Made by a program: the position numbers and the translations under genes
The notes under the pieces: generated by a model
Told to the model about the DNA's origin: nothing
What the model saw: only the letters and a program-made list of their open reading frames with translations
The model's database searches: none
Part shown: in pieces, positions 1 to 5,739 of the stretch
Layout: every line of letters begins with the position of its first letter
Position numbering within the stretch: position 1 is the stretch's first letter
Source of the DNA: DUQU01 sp964481475
Lineage (GTDB): Bacteria; Bacillota_I; Bacilli_A; Acholeplasmatales; UBA5453
Reading direction: 5' to 3'
DNA: 10,435 nt
Assembly: GCA_964481475.1 (NCBI GenBank)
Contig: CAYZTG010000026.1
Coordinates: 1 to 10,435 of the forward strand

Positions 1-626
1 AAAACTTTAATGTTGATAAAGATAAAAGAAAATCATTGTTATTAATATTATTTAGTGTCCTTTTTTGGTTTATGGGCTATAACGCTATTATTTCAAAACT
101 TTCTGATTACGCTCCGACAATGTTAAATATGGGTTTTGCCACAATCCTACTTATTGCGAATGTTACCGCAATTATTAGTTTTATTCCTATTGGAATTGTT
201 TCAGCAAAAATTGGTAGAAAAAAAGTTATTTTATTTGGCGTAGCCTTATTAACTATTTGTTTTGGTTCAGTTTTCTTTATTACTCCTGAAACAAATGTTT
301 TAATGTATGCTGTATTAGGGCTTACAGGAATTGCTTGGGCGAGCATTAATGTTAATAGTTATCCGATGGTTGTCGAGTTATCAAAAGGTGATGAAGTTGG
401 AAAATATACTGGTTATTATTATGCATTTAGTATGGCAGCACAAATTATAACGCCAATCTTATCTGGATTTTTAATGACTAATTCTAGTTTTGGAAGAAGA
501 ATATTATTTCCATATGCGGCATTAATGGCGCTGATTGCTTTTATTATCTTTAGTTTTGTGAAGCATGGAGATATTAAAGCAGAAAGCAAACAAAGTTTAT
601 TAGAGCATTTTGATGTGGAGGATTAG
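1..626 (+). CDS. MFS transporter, SLC45/GPH-like, C-terminal half (partial)
   Basis: This is the end of a cytoplasmic-membrane transporter of the major facilitator superfamily. The frame beginning at base 3 is open to the left edge, so the N-terminal half lies outside the window; the TTG at 36 is an internal Leu codon, not a start. About six hydrophobic segments are visible, fitting TM7-12 of a 12-helix protein. After the second of these comes a loop with SAKIGRKK, which resembles the MFS loop motif GxxxDRxGRKK. The segments FWFMGYNA and WASINVNSYPMVVEL recall bacterial proteins annotated as SLC45-family or sugar:cation symporters. The gene ends in TAG after a short acidic tail. The substrate cannot be told; a sugar or glycoside is a family-based guess. 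No hairpin terminator follows, and the acpP promoter starts 8 bases after the stop. Confidence 0.85.
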   Translation, partial: NFNVDKDKRKSLLLILFSVLFWFMGYNAIISKLSDYAPTMLNMGFATILLIANVTAIISFIPIGIVSAKIGRKKVILFGVALLTICFGSVFFITPETNVLMYAVLGLTGIAWASINVNSYPMVVELSKGDEVGKYTGYYYAFSMAAQIITPILSGFLMTNSSFGRRILFPYAALMALIAFIIFSFVKHGDIKAESKQSLLEHFDVED

Positions 627-634
627 TTAGAGAA

Positions 635-662
635 TTGACAACTTGATAATATAGTGTATAAT
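635..662 (+). promoter_or_regulatory. Sigma-A type promoter of acpP
   Basis: A perfect -35 box TTGACA (635-640) and a perfect -10 box TATAAT (657-662) are separated by 16 bp. Transcription would start near 669, just before the ribosome binding site AAGGAG (675-680), which lies 8 nt upstream of the acpP ATG. It is the best match to consensus in the window, as expected for a gene whose product is abundant. Confidence 0.85.
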
Positions 663-688
663 TAGTTAATGAATAAGGAGAATGAGTT

Positions 689-919
689 ATGGTTTTCGAA
701 AAAATTAAAAATATAATTGTTCAAGAATTAAAATTAAATGGCGACAAAGTTAATAATGAAGCTAGACTACAAGAAGATTTAGGTGCTGATTCATTAGATG
801 CTGTGGAATTAATTATGAACGTTGAAGATGAATTTGAAATTTCAATTACAGATGAAGAAGCAACAGATATTAAAACAGTAGGACAATTAGTGAAATTCGT
901 AGAAGGAAAAATTAAATAA
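689..919 (+). CDS. acpP: Acyl carrier protein
   Basis: Small acidic cytoplasmic protein of 76 residues, the usual AcpP length. It carries growing acyl chains as thioesters on a 4'-phosphopantetheine arm and hands them to fatty acid and phospholipid enzymes. The attachment motif GADSLDAVEL is intact, with Ser35 as the modified residue. The flanking helices are the typical ones, with an acidic helix II (VELIMNVEDEFEI). The ATG is preceded by AAGGAG at 8 nt. The gene is flanked by its own promoter and terminator and no fab, acpS or plsX gene adjoins it, so it looks monocistronic. A carrier protein for another pathway, such as Dlt or a synthase, is possible in principle, but sequence and length fit the general fatty-acid ACP well. 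Confidence 0.95.
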   Translation: MVFEKIKNIIVQELKLNGDKVNNEARLQEDLGADSLDAVELIMNVEDEFEISITDEEATDIKTVGQLVKFVEGKIK

Positions 920-940
920 GGGTAACCCCTTATTTTTTTT
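914..940 (+). terminator. Intrinsic terminator of acpP, containing the stop codon
   Basis: A 9-bp perfect stem AAATAAGGG (914-922) / CCCTTATTT (927-935) closes a 4-nt loop (TAAC). The 3' arm runs into a T tract covering 933-940. The acpP stop codon TAA (917-919) lies inside the 5' arm, so the hairpin begins within the coding sequence. Confidence 0.9.
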
Positions 941-968
941 AAGATTAATTTTAAATTAGTGATATAAT
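939..968 (+). promoter_or_regulatory. Extended -10 promoter of leuS
   Basis: The -10 box TATAAT (963-968) is preceded by TGA, giving the TGnTATAAT extended form. The best -35 is weak: TTAAGA at 939-944 with an 18-bp spacer, abutting the T tract of the acpP terminator. Transcription would start around 975, right at the Shine-Dalgarno AAGGGG (976-981), 8 nt before the leuS ATG. That leaves about 15 nt of leader, with no room for a T-box riboswitch. Confidence 0.7.
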
Positions 969-989
969 TTACTTTAAGGGGTGTTTTAG

Positions 990-3386
990 ATGTATGATTT
1001 TAAAAAGATAGAAAAGAAATGGCAAAATTACTGGCTAGATAATAAAGTTTTTAAAACTGAAAATAATCAAATAAAACCAAAATACTATGTACTTAACATG
1101 TTTCCTTATCCAAGTGCTGACGGATTACATGTTGGACACATAATTTCTTATACAGCAACAGATATTATTTCGAGATTTAAACGTATGCAAGGTTATAATG
1201 TCTTACATCCTCAAGGTTGGGATGCTTTTGGTTTGCCAGCTGAACAATATGCACTTCAAACAGGCAATGATCCTAAAACATTTACTTATAAAAATATATT
1301 GAATTTTAAAAGACAAATTATTGAATCGGGAATGGGAATTGACTGGGATAGAGAAATAGCTACTTCCGATAATGAATATTTTAAATGGACACAATGGATT
1401 TTTACAAAACTTTATGAACATGGATTAGCCGAAAGAAAAGAAGTTGAAGTCAATTTTTGTGAGGGATTAGGAACTGTCCTTGCTAATGATGAAATATTAG
1501 TAATTGATGGTCAAATGGTTTCAGAAAGAGGACATTACCCTGTTGTTAAAAAGGAAATGAAACAATGGGTCTTAAAAATCACCAAGTATGCAGAGAGATT
1601 ATTAGAAGACTTAAATTTACTTGATTGGCCAGAGAGCATTAAAGAAATGCAAAAAAACTGGATTGGTAAAAGTGTGGGGACTAAGATATCCTTTAACGAA
1701 AGTGAAAGCGGAGAAAAGATTGCAGTTTTTACAACAAGAATTGATACTATTTATGGTGTCACTTATTTAGTTTTAGCTCCAGAACATCCATTAGTTTTAA
1801 AAATTACAAGTGAAGACGAACTTTTAGAAGTAAAAAGATATATTAAAGATACTAAACAAAAAACTGAATTAGATAGACTTGATTTAAATAAAGATAAAAC
1901 AGGTGTTTTCACTGGTTCTTATGCAATTCATCCGTTAACAAATGAAAAAATACCAATTTGGATTGCCGATTATGTTTTATATTCTTATGGTACTGGAGCA
2001 GTAATGGCAGTTCCTGCTCATGATATGAGAGACTTTGAGTTTGCTAGCAAACATGGTTTAGAAATTAAGAAGATTATTGATACCGATGAAGATTGTTTTA
2101 CCGGTGATGGTAATCACATTAATTCCCCACTAATTAATAACTTAAATATTGAGGAAGCTAGTAATCTCTTAAATGATTACTTAGAAGAACATAAAATAGG
2201 AAATAAGGAAATTAATTACCGCTTAAGAGACTGGATCTTCTCTAGACAAAGATATTGGGGAGAACCATTTCCAGTTTTATTTGATGAAGACGATAACGTT
2301 AAAACTTTATCATTAGAAGAATTACCTTTAGAGTTACCTATCATGCATAACATTAAACCATCAGGAACTGGAGAATCTCCTCTTGCCAATGCAAAAGATT
2401 GGTTATATGTTAGAAAAGGGGAAATTCTTTATAAAAGAGACACTAATACAATGCCGCAACTTGCGGGTTCATCATGGTATTATTTAGCTTATATTTTAAA
2501 ATCTTTAATGAAAATAACGCCTTTAAATAGTCAGGAAGCTAAAGAAGAATTGAAAAAATGGTTACCTGTTGATTTGTATATAGGTGGTTCAGAACATGCC
2601 GTAGGGCATTTATTATATTCGAGATTTTGGCATAAGTTTTTATATGATTTAGGAATTGTCGAAACGAAAGAACCATTTTTAAAATTAATCAATCAAGGAA
2701 TGATTTTAGGTAGCGATAGTCAAAAGATGAGTAAATCAAGAGGAAATGTAATAAACCCCGATGAAGTCATCGCTGAAGTTGGCGCTGATACACTAAGGTT
2801 ATATGAAATGTTTATGGGTCCTCTAACTCAAGATAAACCATGGCAAACAGAAATGATCGAAGGTTCTAAACGCTTTTTAGAAAGAGTTTGGCGAATGTAC
2901 TATATGTCGATTACTGAAGTAGATGACTTAGAATATATTTATCATTATACTGTTAAAAAAGTAACGGAAGATTATGAGTCATTGTCATTTAATACTGCAA
3001 TTTCACAAATGATGATCTTTGTTAATGAGGTTTATAAGGAAAAACAAATAAGTAAAGCACATGCGATTGGCTTTTTAAAATTATTAAACCCTATTGCACC
3101 GCATATTACTGAAGAACTATATCAAACAGTCTTTAATAAAAAAGGAACCATTGCTTATGAAGAATGGCCTAATTATGATAATGATAAATTAGTTAAAGAT
3201 GAAATTACGATTGTTGTTCAAGTTAATGGAAAATTAAGAGATAAAATGACTATTAATACCGATGAGTCAGAAGAAGAAATTAAAAATAAGGCACTTACTC
3301 TTAAAAATGTAGTTCCTTTTACGGAAAACATGGAGTTAAGAAAGATTATTTATGTTAAAGATAAGTTAGTTAACATTGTTATTTAA
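990..3386 (+). CDS. leuS: Leucyl-tRNA synthetase
   Basis: Class I aminoacyl-tRNA synthetase that charges tRNA-Leu with leucine in the cytoplasm. At 798 residues it is close to the usual bacterial length of a little over 800. The HIGH-type signature is HVGH (residues 47-50) and the KMSKS loop is exact (579-583). The CP1 editing domain, from about NWIGKSVG (223) to before DWIFSRQRYWGEP (414-426), is present: it keeps the threonine-rich motif TTRIDT (T248, T249, R250, D252) and the aspartate of VPAHDMRDFEF (D348), so post-transfer editing should work. SSWYYLAY (494-501) is the conserved Rossmann-fold segment, followed by the leucine-specific region, a helical anticodon-binding domain (about 640-720) and the C-terminal tRNA-binding domain containing VQVNGKLRDK. 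The ATG has AAGGGG at 8 nt. It is transcribed alone and converges on the mnmL-mnmM unit. Confidence 0.97.
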   Translation: MYDFKKIEKKWQNYWLDNKVFKTENNQIKPKYYVLNMFPYPSADGLHVGHIISYTATDIISRFKRMQGYNVLHPQGWDAFGLPAEQYALQTGNDPKTFTYKNILNFKRQIIESGMGIDWDREIATSDNEYFKWTQWIFTKLYEHGLAERKEVEVNFCEGLGTVLANDEILVIDGQMVSERGHYPVVKKEMKQWVLKITKYAERLLEDLNLLDWPESIKEMQKNWIGKSVGTKISFNESESGEKIAVFTTRIDTIYGVTYLVLAPEHPLVLKITSEDELLEVKRYIKDTKQKTELDRLDLNKDKTGVFTGSYAIHPLTNEKIPIWIADYVLYSYGTGAVMAVPAHDMRDFEFASKHGLEIKKIIDTDEDCFTGDGNHINSPLINNLNIEEASNLLNDYLEEHKIGNKEINYRLRDWIFSRQRYWGEPFPVLFDEDDNVKTLSLEELPLELPIMHNIKPSGTGESPLANAKDWLYVRKGEILYKRDTNTMPQLAGSSWYYLAYILKSLMKITPLNSQEAKEELKKWLPVDLYIGGSEHAVGHLLYSRFWHKFLYDLGIVETKEPFLKLINQGMILGSDSQKMSKSRGNVINPDEVIAEVGADTLRLYEMFMGPLTQDKPWQTEMIEGSKRFLERVWRMYYMSITEVDDLEYIYHYTVKKVTEDYESLSFNTAISQMMIFVNEVYKEKQISKAHAIGFLKLLNPIAPHITEELYQTVFNKKGTIAYEEWPNYDNDKLVKDEITIVVQVNGKLRDKMTINTDESEEEIKNKALTLKNVVPFTENMELRKIIYVKDKLVNIVI

Positions 3387-3414
3387 AAAGGAAGAATTTA
3401 ATCTTCCTTTTTTT
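3385..3414. terminator. Bidirectional terminator between leuS and mnmM
   Basis: The 11-bp perfect stem AAAAAGGAAGA (3385-3395) / TCTTCCTTTTT (3402-3412) has a 6-nt loop. The plus strand ends in a T tract (3408-3414); the minus strand transcript ends in five U from the A run 3385-3389. It therefore serves both leuS and the convergent mnmM. The leuS stop (3384-3386) overlaps the base of the stem and the mnmM stop (complement of 3398-3400) lies in the loop, so the last mnmM codons form one arm. Confidence 0.88.
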
Positions 3415-3940
3415 CTATTATAATAACGAAAGGTGCTAATGCGCTTTTTTCATTAAGATGTTTAATTACGTGATATTTATTCGATAATGAATTGACATAA
3501 TCTAATAAGAGTTCACTTTCTTTTTGGCCTTCTTCATGACCAACGTAACAAGTAAGACAAATGAAGGTAGGAAAATCTTTATGTTCAACTAACGACTTAA
3601 CAATCTTTAAAGTATCTAAACTATTAGTATGAATAGCTTTGTTTCCCTTTGGTAGATAACCTAAGTTGAAAACTACTCCTTTAAAGTTGGTAACGTAATT
3701 AAAAAGGTTTAAATGACTATCTTTAATAAGTTGATAATTAGTGAGATTGTGTGAATCAAGTAAGGTTCTTGTATTAGTAAGGGCTTCATCTTGAATATCA
3801 AAACCATATACAAAACAACTTAAGTTAGCAAGTAGTAAAGTATCATTACCATTACCAATTGTTGCATCAATAACAACATCATTTTTAGTAACATTTTCTT
3901 TTAAATAATTATTAACAAATAAGCGCATTGGTTTATACAT
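3398..3940 (-). CDS. mnmM: tRNA mnm5s2U-type methyltransferase (YtqB/MnmM family)
   Basis: SAM-dependent methyltransferase of the YtqB family (Pfam rRNA_methylase, PF06962). In Gram-positive bacteria the family is known to methylate nm5U34 to mnm5U34 at the wobble position of certain tRNAs; function here rests on family and neighbour. Counting from the ATG at 3940 (180 residues), motif I is DATIGNGNDT (25-34), the ribose-binding acid is D48 in YGFDIQ, and the family signatures FNLGYLPKG (91-99) and CYVGHEEG (131-138) are present. The C terminus APFVIIIEK is typical. I chose this ATG because AAGGTG (3952-3947) sits 6 nt upstream; an in-frame GTG at 3949 would add three residues, but it forms part of that ribosome binding site. 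The gene overlaps the end of the radical-SAM gene by 8 nt and ends in the shared terminator. Confidence 0.88.
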   Translation of the reverse strand: MYKPMRLFVNNYLKENVTKNDVVIDATIGNGNDTLLLANLSCFVYGFDIQDEALTNTRTLLDSHNLTNYQLIKDSHLNLFNYVTNFKGVVFNLGYLPKGNKAIHTNSLDTLKIVKSLVEHKDFPTFICLTCYVGHEEGQKESELLLDYVNSLSNKYHVIKHLNEKSALAPFVIIIEKKED

Positions 3941-4862
3941 ATAAATCACCTTGGAAGTAGTTATTGTTACGCATTACTTTGTCAATTTCATTAGCAACGA
4001 CAAATTTTTTTAAAGTCCACTTTGGAGCAATTAAAAGCTTTCTAGGGGCGTCACCAGTAATACGGTGGATAATTATATCCGGTCTTAATACTCTTAATTG
4101 ATTAACAACAATCTCAACATATTCTTCTAAAGTAAGTATTTTAAAAGGATCTTTTAAGTAATCATAACCAAGTTTTGTTTTTTCCATAATATGAAGCATA
4201 TGAATTTTAAGACCACTAATTGGCAATTTATTTAAGTGTTTAACAGTCTCAAGCATCATCTCTTTAGTTTCAAAAGGAAGACCATTGATGATATGAGCGA
4301 CTACTTCAATACCTCGCTTATCAAGTTCAATAACCGCATCATCAAAGCATTTTAAGCTATGAAGACGGTTAATGATATTTGAGGTTTCATCGTGAATAGT
4401 TTGGAGGCCTAGTTCAACTTGAACGGGAATTTTTTTGTTTAATTCAGCTAAATAATCTAAAACCTCAAGAGGAAGACTATCACATCTAGTCGCCACTGAA
4501 AGCATAACGATGTCTTCGTGTAAAGTAATTGCCTTCTCAAATAACGCTTTTAGTTTTTCAAGGGGACCGTGGGTATTAGTATCAGCTTGAAAATAAGCTA
4601 TATAGTAACCATCACTCCATTTGTTATGCATCATTTTGCTTATATCAGCAAATTGCTTTTCTAATGGAACGGCTTTATCTCCAGCAAAATCACCACTGCC
4701 TAAGACACTACAAAAAGTGCAACCGCCAAAACCAACAGTTCCGTCTTTATTTGGGCAAGTAAAATTACCGTTTAAGGCAATCTTAAAAACCTTTTTCCCG
4801 TATTTGTTTAAATAATATTCAGTTAATGTATTATAATGTTTTAAGTTTGTAAAATAATTCAT
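3933..4862 (-). CDS. mnmL: Radical SAM protein for tRNA wobble uridine modification (YtqA/MnmL family, TIGR01212)
   Basis: Cytoplasmic 4Fe-4S radical SAM enzyme of 309 residues, near the usual length for TIGR01212. The cluster cysteines are C36, C48 and C51 in CPNKDGTVGFGGCTFC, the long-spaced CX11CX2C form seen in this Elp3-related family. Further family marks are YFQADTNTHGP (90-100), VELGLQT (149-155), HIINGLP (190-196) and GDAPRKLLIAPKW (270-282). The family member in Bacillus subtilis (YtqA) is linked to the MnmEG-dependent route that converts cmnm5U to nm5U, which MnmM then methylates; the overlapping mnmM gene here supports the same role. The ATG has AGGGG (4873-4869) 6 nt upstream. 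The two genes form one minus-strand unit, divergent from the membrane protein-polC unit. No convincing minus-strand promoter was found in the 64-bp divergent gap. No mnmE, mnmG or mnmA gene is in the window. Confidence 0.88.
   Translation of the reverse strand: MNYFTNLKHYNTLTEYYLNKYGKKVFKIALNGNFTCPNKDGTVGFGGCTFCSVLGSGDFAGDKAVPLEKQFADISKMMHNKWSDGYYIAYFQADTNTHGPLEKLKALFEKAITLHEDIVMLSVATRCDSLPLEVLDYLAELNKKIPVQVELGLQTIHDETSNIINRLHSLKCFDDAVIELDKRGIEVVAHIINGLPFETKEMMLETVKHLNKLPISGLKIHMLHIMEKTKLGYDYLKDPFKILTLEEYVEIVVNQLRVLRPDIIIHRITGDAPRKLLIAPKWTLKKFVVANEIDKVMRNNNYFQGDLYV
3947..3952 (-). promoter_or_regulatory. Ribosome binding site that decides the mnmM start
   Basis: Reading the minus strand, AAGGTG is followed by six bases and then ATG at 3940. 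The in-frame GTG (3949-3947) is part of this Shine-Dalgarno and has no good site of its own upstream, so the ATG is the better start. The site lies inside the 3' end of the upstream radical-SAM gene. Confidence 0.7.
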
Positions 4863-4879
4863 AATTCACCCCTCTTATC

Positions 4880-4908
4880 TTACCATAAATTTTAATTTAT
4901 GTTATAAT
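4880..4908 (+). promoter_or_regulatory. Extended -10 promoter of the membrane protein-polC operon
   Basis: TATAAT (4903-4908) preceded by TGT gives an extended -10. A -35 of TTACCA (4880-4885, four of six matches to TTGACA) sits at the ideal 17-bp spacing. Transcription would start near 4915, almost on the ribosome binding site GAGAGG (4915-4920), so the leader is only about 12 nt. The spacer is nearly filled by the palindrome at 4884-4901. Confidence 0.7.
4884..4901. repeat. Perfect 18-bp palindrome in the divergent promoter region
   Basis: CATAAATT (4884-4891) and AATTTATG (4894-4901) are exact inverted repeats around a TT centre. The element lies between the -35 and -10 boxes of the plus-strand promoter and within the 64 bp that separates two divergent genes. 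This is where a dimeric regulator could block RNA polymerase. Its AT-only core means chance is a real alternative, and no T tract follows that would make it a terminator. It does not resemble the FapR site or another operator I know. Confidence 0.45.
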
Positions 4909-4926
4909 ATTTGCGAGAGGTTAATA

Positions 4927-5739
4927 ATGTTTAAAAGAATAAATATATCACTAACAAAACCAAAACTAATCGGGCAGTTTATCAATGACAAGAAAAGAGC
5001 AATTATTGGATATTTGCTCTTATTATTACTAATTGTAACTATACCCGTCTTAATTAAGAGTATCGTTAACGATAAGATGGATTTAGAGTTTAGGCTTAAT
5101 TTTGAAAGTGAGATGATCAGCCAAAAATTAGATTATCAAATTACAGATTTCCAACTATCAAGTAAAGATAGTTCGGGAATTATTAGTATTGATGCTCTTA
5201 ATGGTGTTTCCTTAAATGAAACAATTAGTTTGGGAAGCGCTAATAATGATCTCCTAAGTTCAAAACCATATATCTTTAATTTTACTGAAAAAGATCTAGA
5301 ATTTTATTTTGGTTTTATATTAATTAATAAGTTTAGCTATCAAGATTTAACACTAAATGATGTTGATTTTGGCGATAAAAATGATTTGGATATTATTTTA
5401 AAAGCGATTGATCAAGTTTACTTAAACAATAAATTTAGATATGAAGCAGTAAAGGTGAGTTCATTTTATCTTTCAGAATTAGTTTCAGTGTTATTTTTTA
5501 TTTTAATTTCTGTTTTAATATATGGAATGCAAAGACCAAAACTAAAAGCACAATACCGCTTTTCACTGGCAATATATTCCTTTACTATTTTTTTACTTTC
5601 TAGTTTATTAGCACAACTATTTGGAATTAATGGTCTTAAAATAATTGGTTTAATTTGGGCATTAATTAATCTGATGAATTCTTACAAGCATTTAATATTA
5701 TTAACAACTATTTCGGTTAAGGAGAAAGACATTGAGTAA
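4927..5739 (+). CDS. DUF1189-like membrane protein of unknown function
   Basis: Predicted cytoplasmic-membrane protein of 270 residues. After a short N-terminal cytoplasmic stretch rich in Lys and Arg comes one hydrophobic helix (about 24-45). An extracytoplasmic domain of about 135 residues (46-180), without Cys, follows, then three clustered helices (about 181-201, 212-232 and 237-259) and a charged tail ending KEKDIE. The overall plan, with an N-terminal SLTKPK segment and one plus three helices around an outer domain, resembles DUF1189 (PF06691), whose function is unknown to me. That assignment is by architecture and is tentative. The ATG has GAGAGG at 6 nt. The gene is first in a two-gene unit and its last 8 nt overlap the start of polC. 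It could instead be a lineage-specific membrane protein unrelated to DUF1189. Confidence 0.65.
   Translation: MFKRINISLTKPKLIGQFINDKKRAIIGYLLLLLLIVTIPVLIKSIVNDKMDLEFRLNFESEMISQKLDYQITDFQLSSKDSSGIISIDALNGVSLNETISLGSANNDLLSSKPYIFNFTEKDLEFYFGFILINKFSYQDLTLNDVDFGDKNDLDIILKAIDQVYLNNKFRYEAVKVSSFYLSELVSVLFFILISVLIYGMQRPKLKAQYRFSLAIYSFTIFLLSSLLAQLFGINGLKIIGLIWALINLMNSYKHLILLTTISVKEKDIE
5719..5724 (+). promoter_or_regulatory. Ribosome binding site selecting a TTG start for polC
   Basis: AAGGAG lies 7 nt upstream of the TTG at 5732-5734, inside the last codons of the upstream membrane protein gene. No ATG or GTG in the polC frame is equally well placed, so TTG is the likely start. The strong site beside a weak start codon, within an 8-nt gene overlap, suggests that polC translation depends partly on ribosomes finishing the upstream gene. 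Confidence 0.75.

Noticed and set aside
36..38. TTG as the start of a short 196-residue membrane protein
   Set aside because: The frame stays open to the left edge, there is no Shine-Dalgarno upstream, and the protein is the second half of an MFS fold, so the gene is truncated by the window, not complete.
107..346. Minus-strand open frame of 79 codons inside the MFS gene
   Set aside because: It lies wholly antisense to a clear transporter gene, has no ribosome binding site that I could see and resembles no known protein.
627..688. A FapR-type operator in front of acpP
   Set aside because: I looked for the FapR inverted repeat around the promoter and found no convincing match; only the promoter boxes and ribosome binding site are clear.
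1203..1421. Minus-strand open frame of 72 codons inside leuS
   Set aside because: It is antisense to the conserved catalytic region of leuS; its composition is that of a complement shadow.
4621..4815. Plus-strand open frame of 64 codons antisense to mnmL
   Set aside because: It covers the complement of the conserved cysteine motif region of the radical SAM gene and has no independent support.
4877..4905. Minus-strand promoter for mnmL with TAAGAT (4882-4877) as extended -10
   Set aside because: Transcription would start about 8 nt before the ATG, inside the Shine-Dalgarno, and the -35 (ATAACA) is poor. It remains possible but is not strong enough to list.
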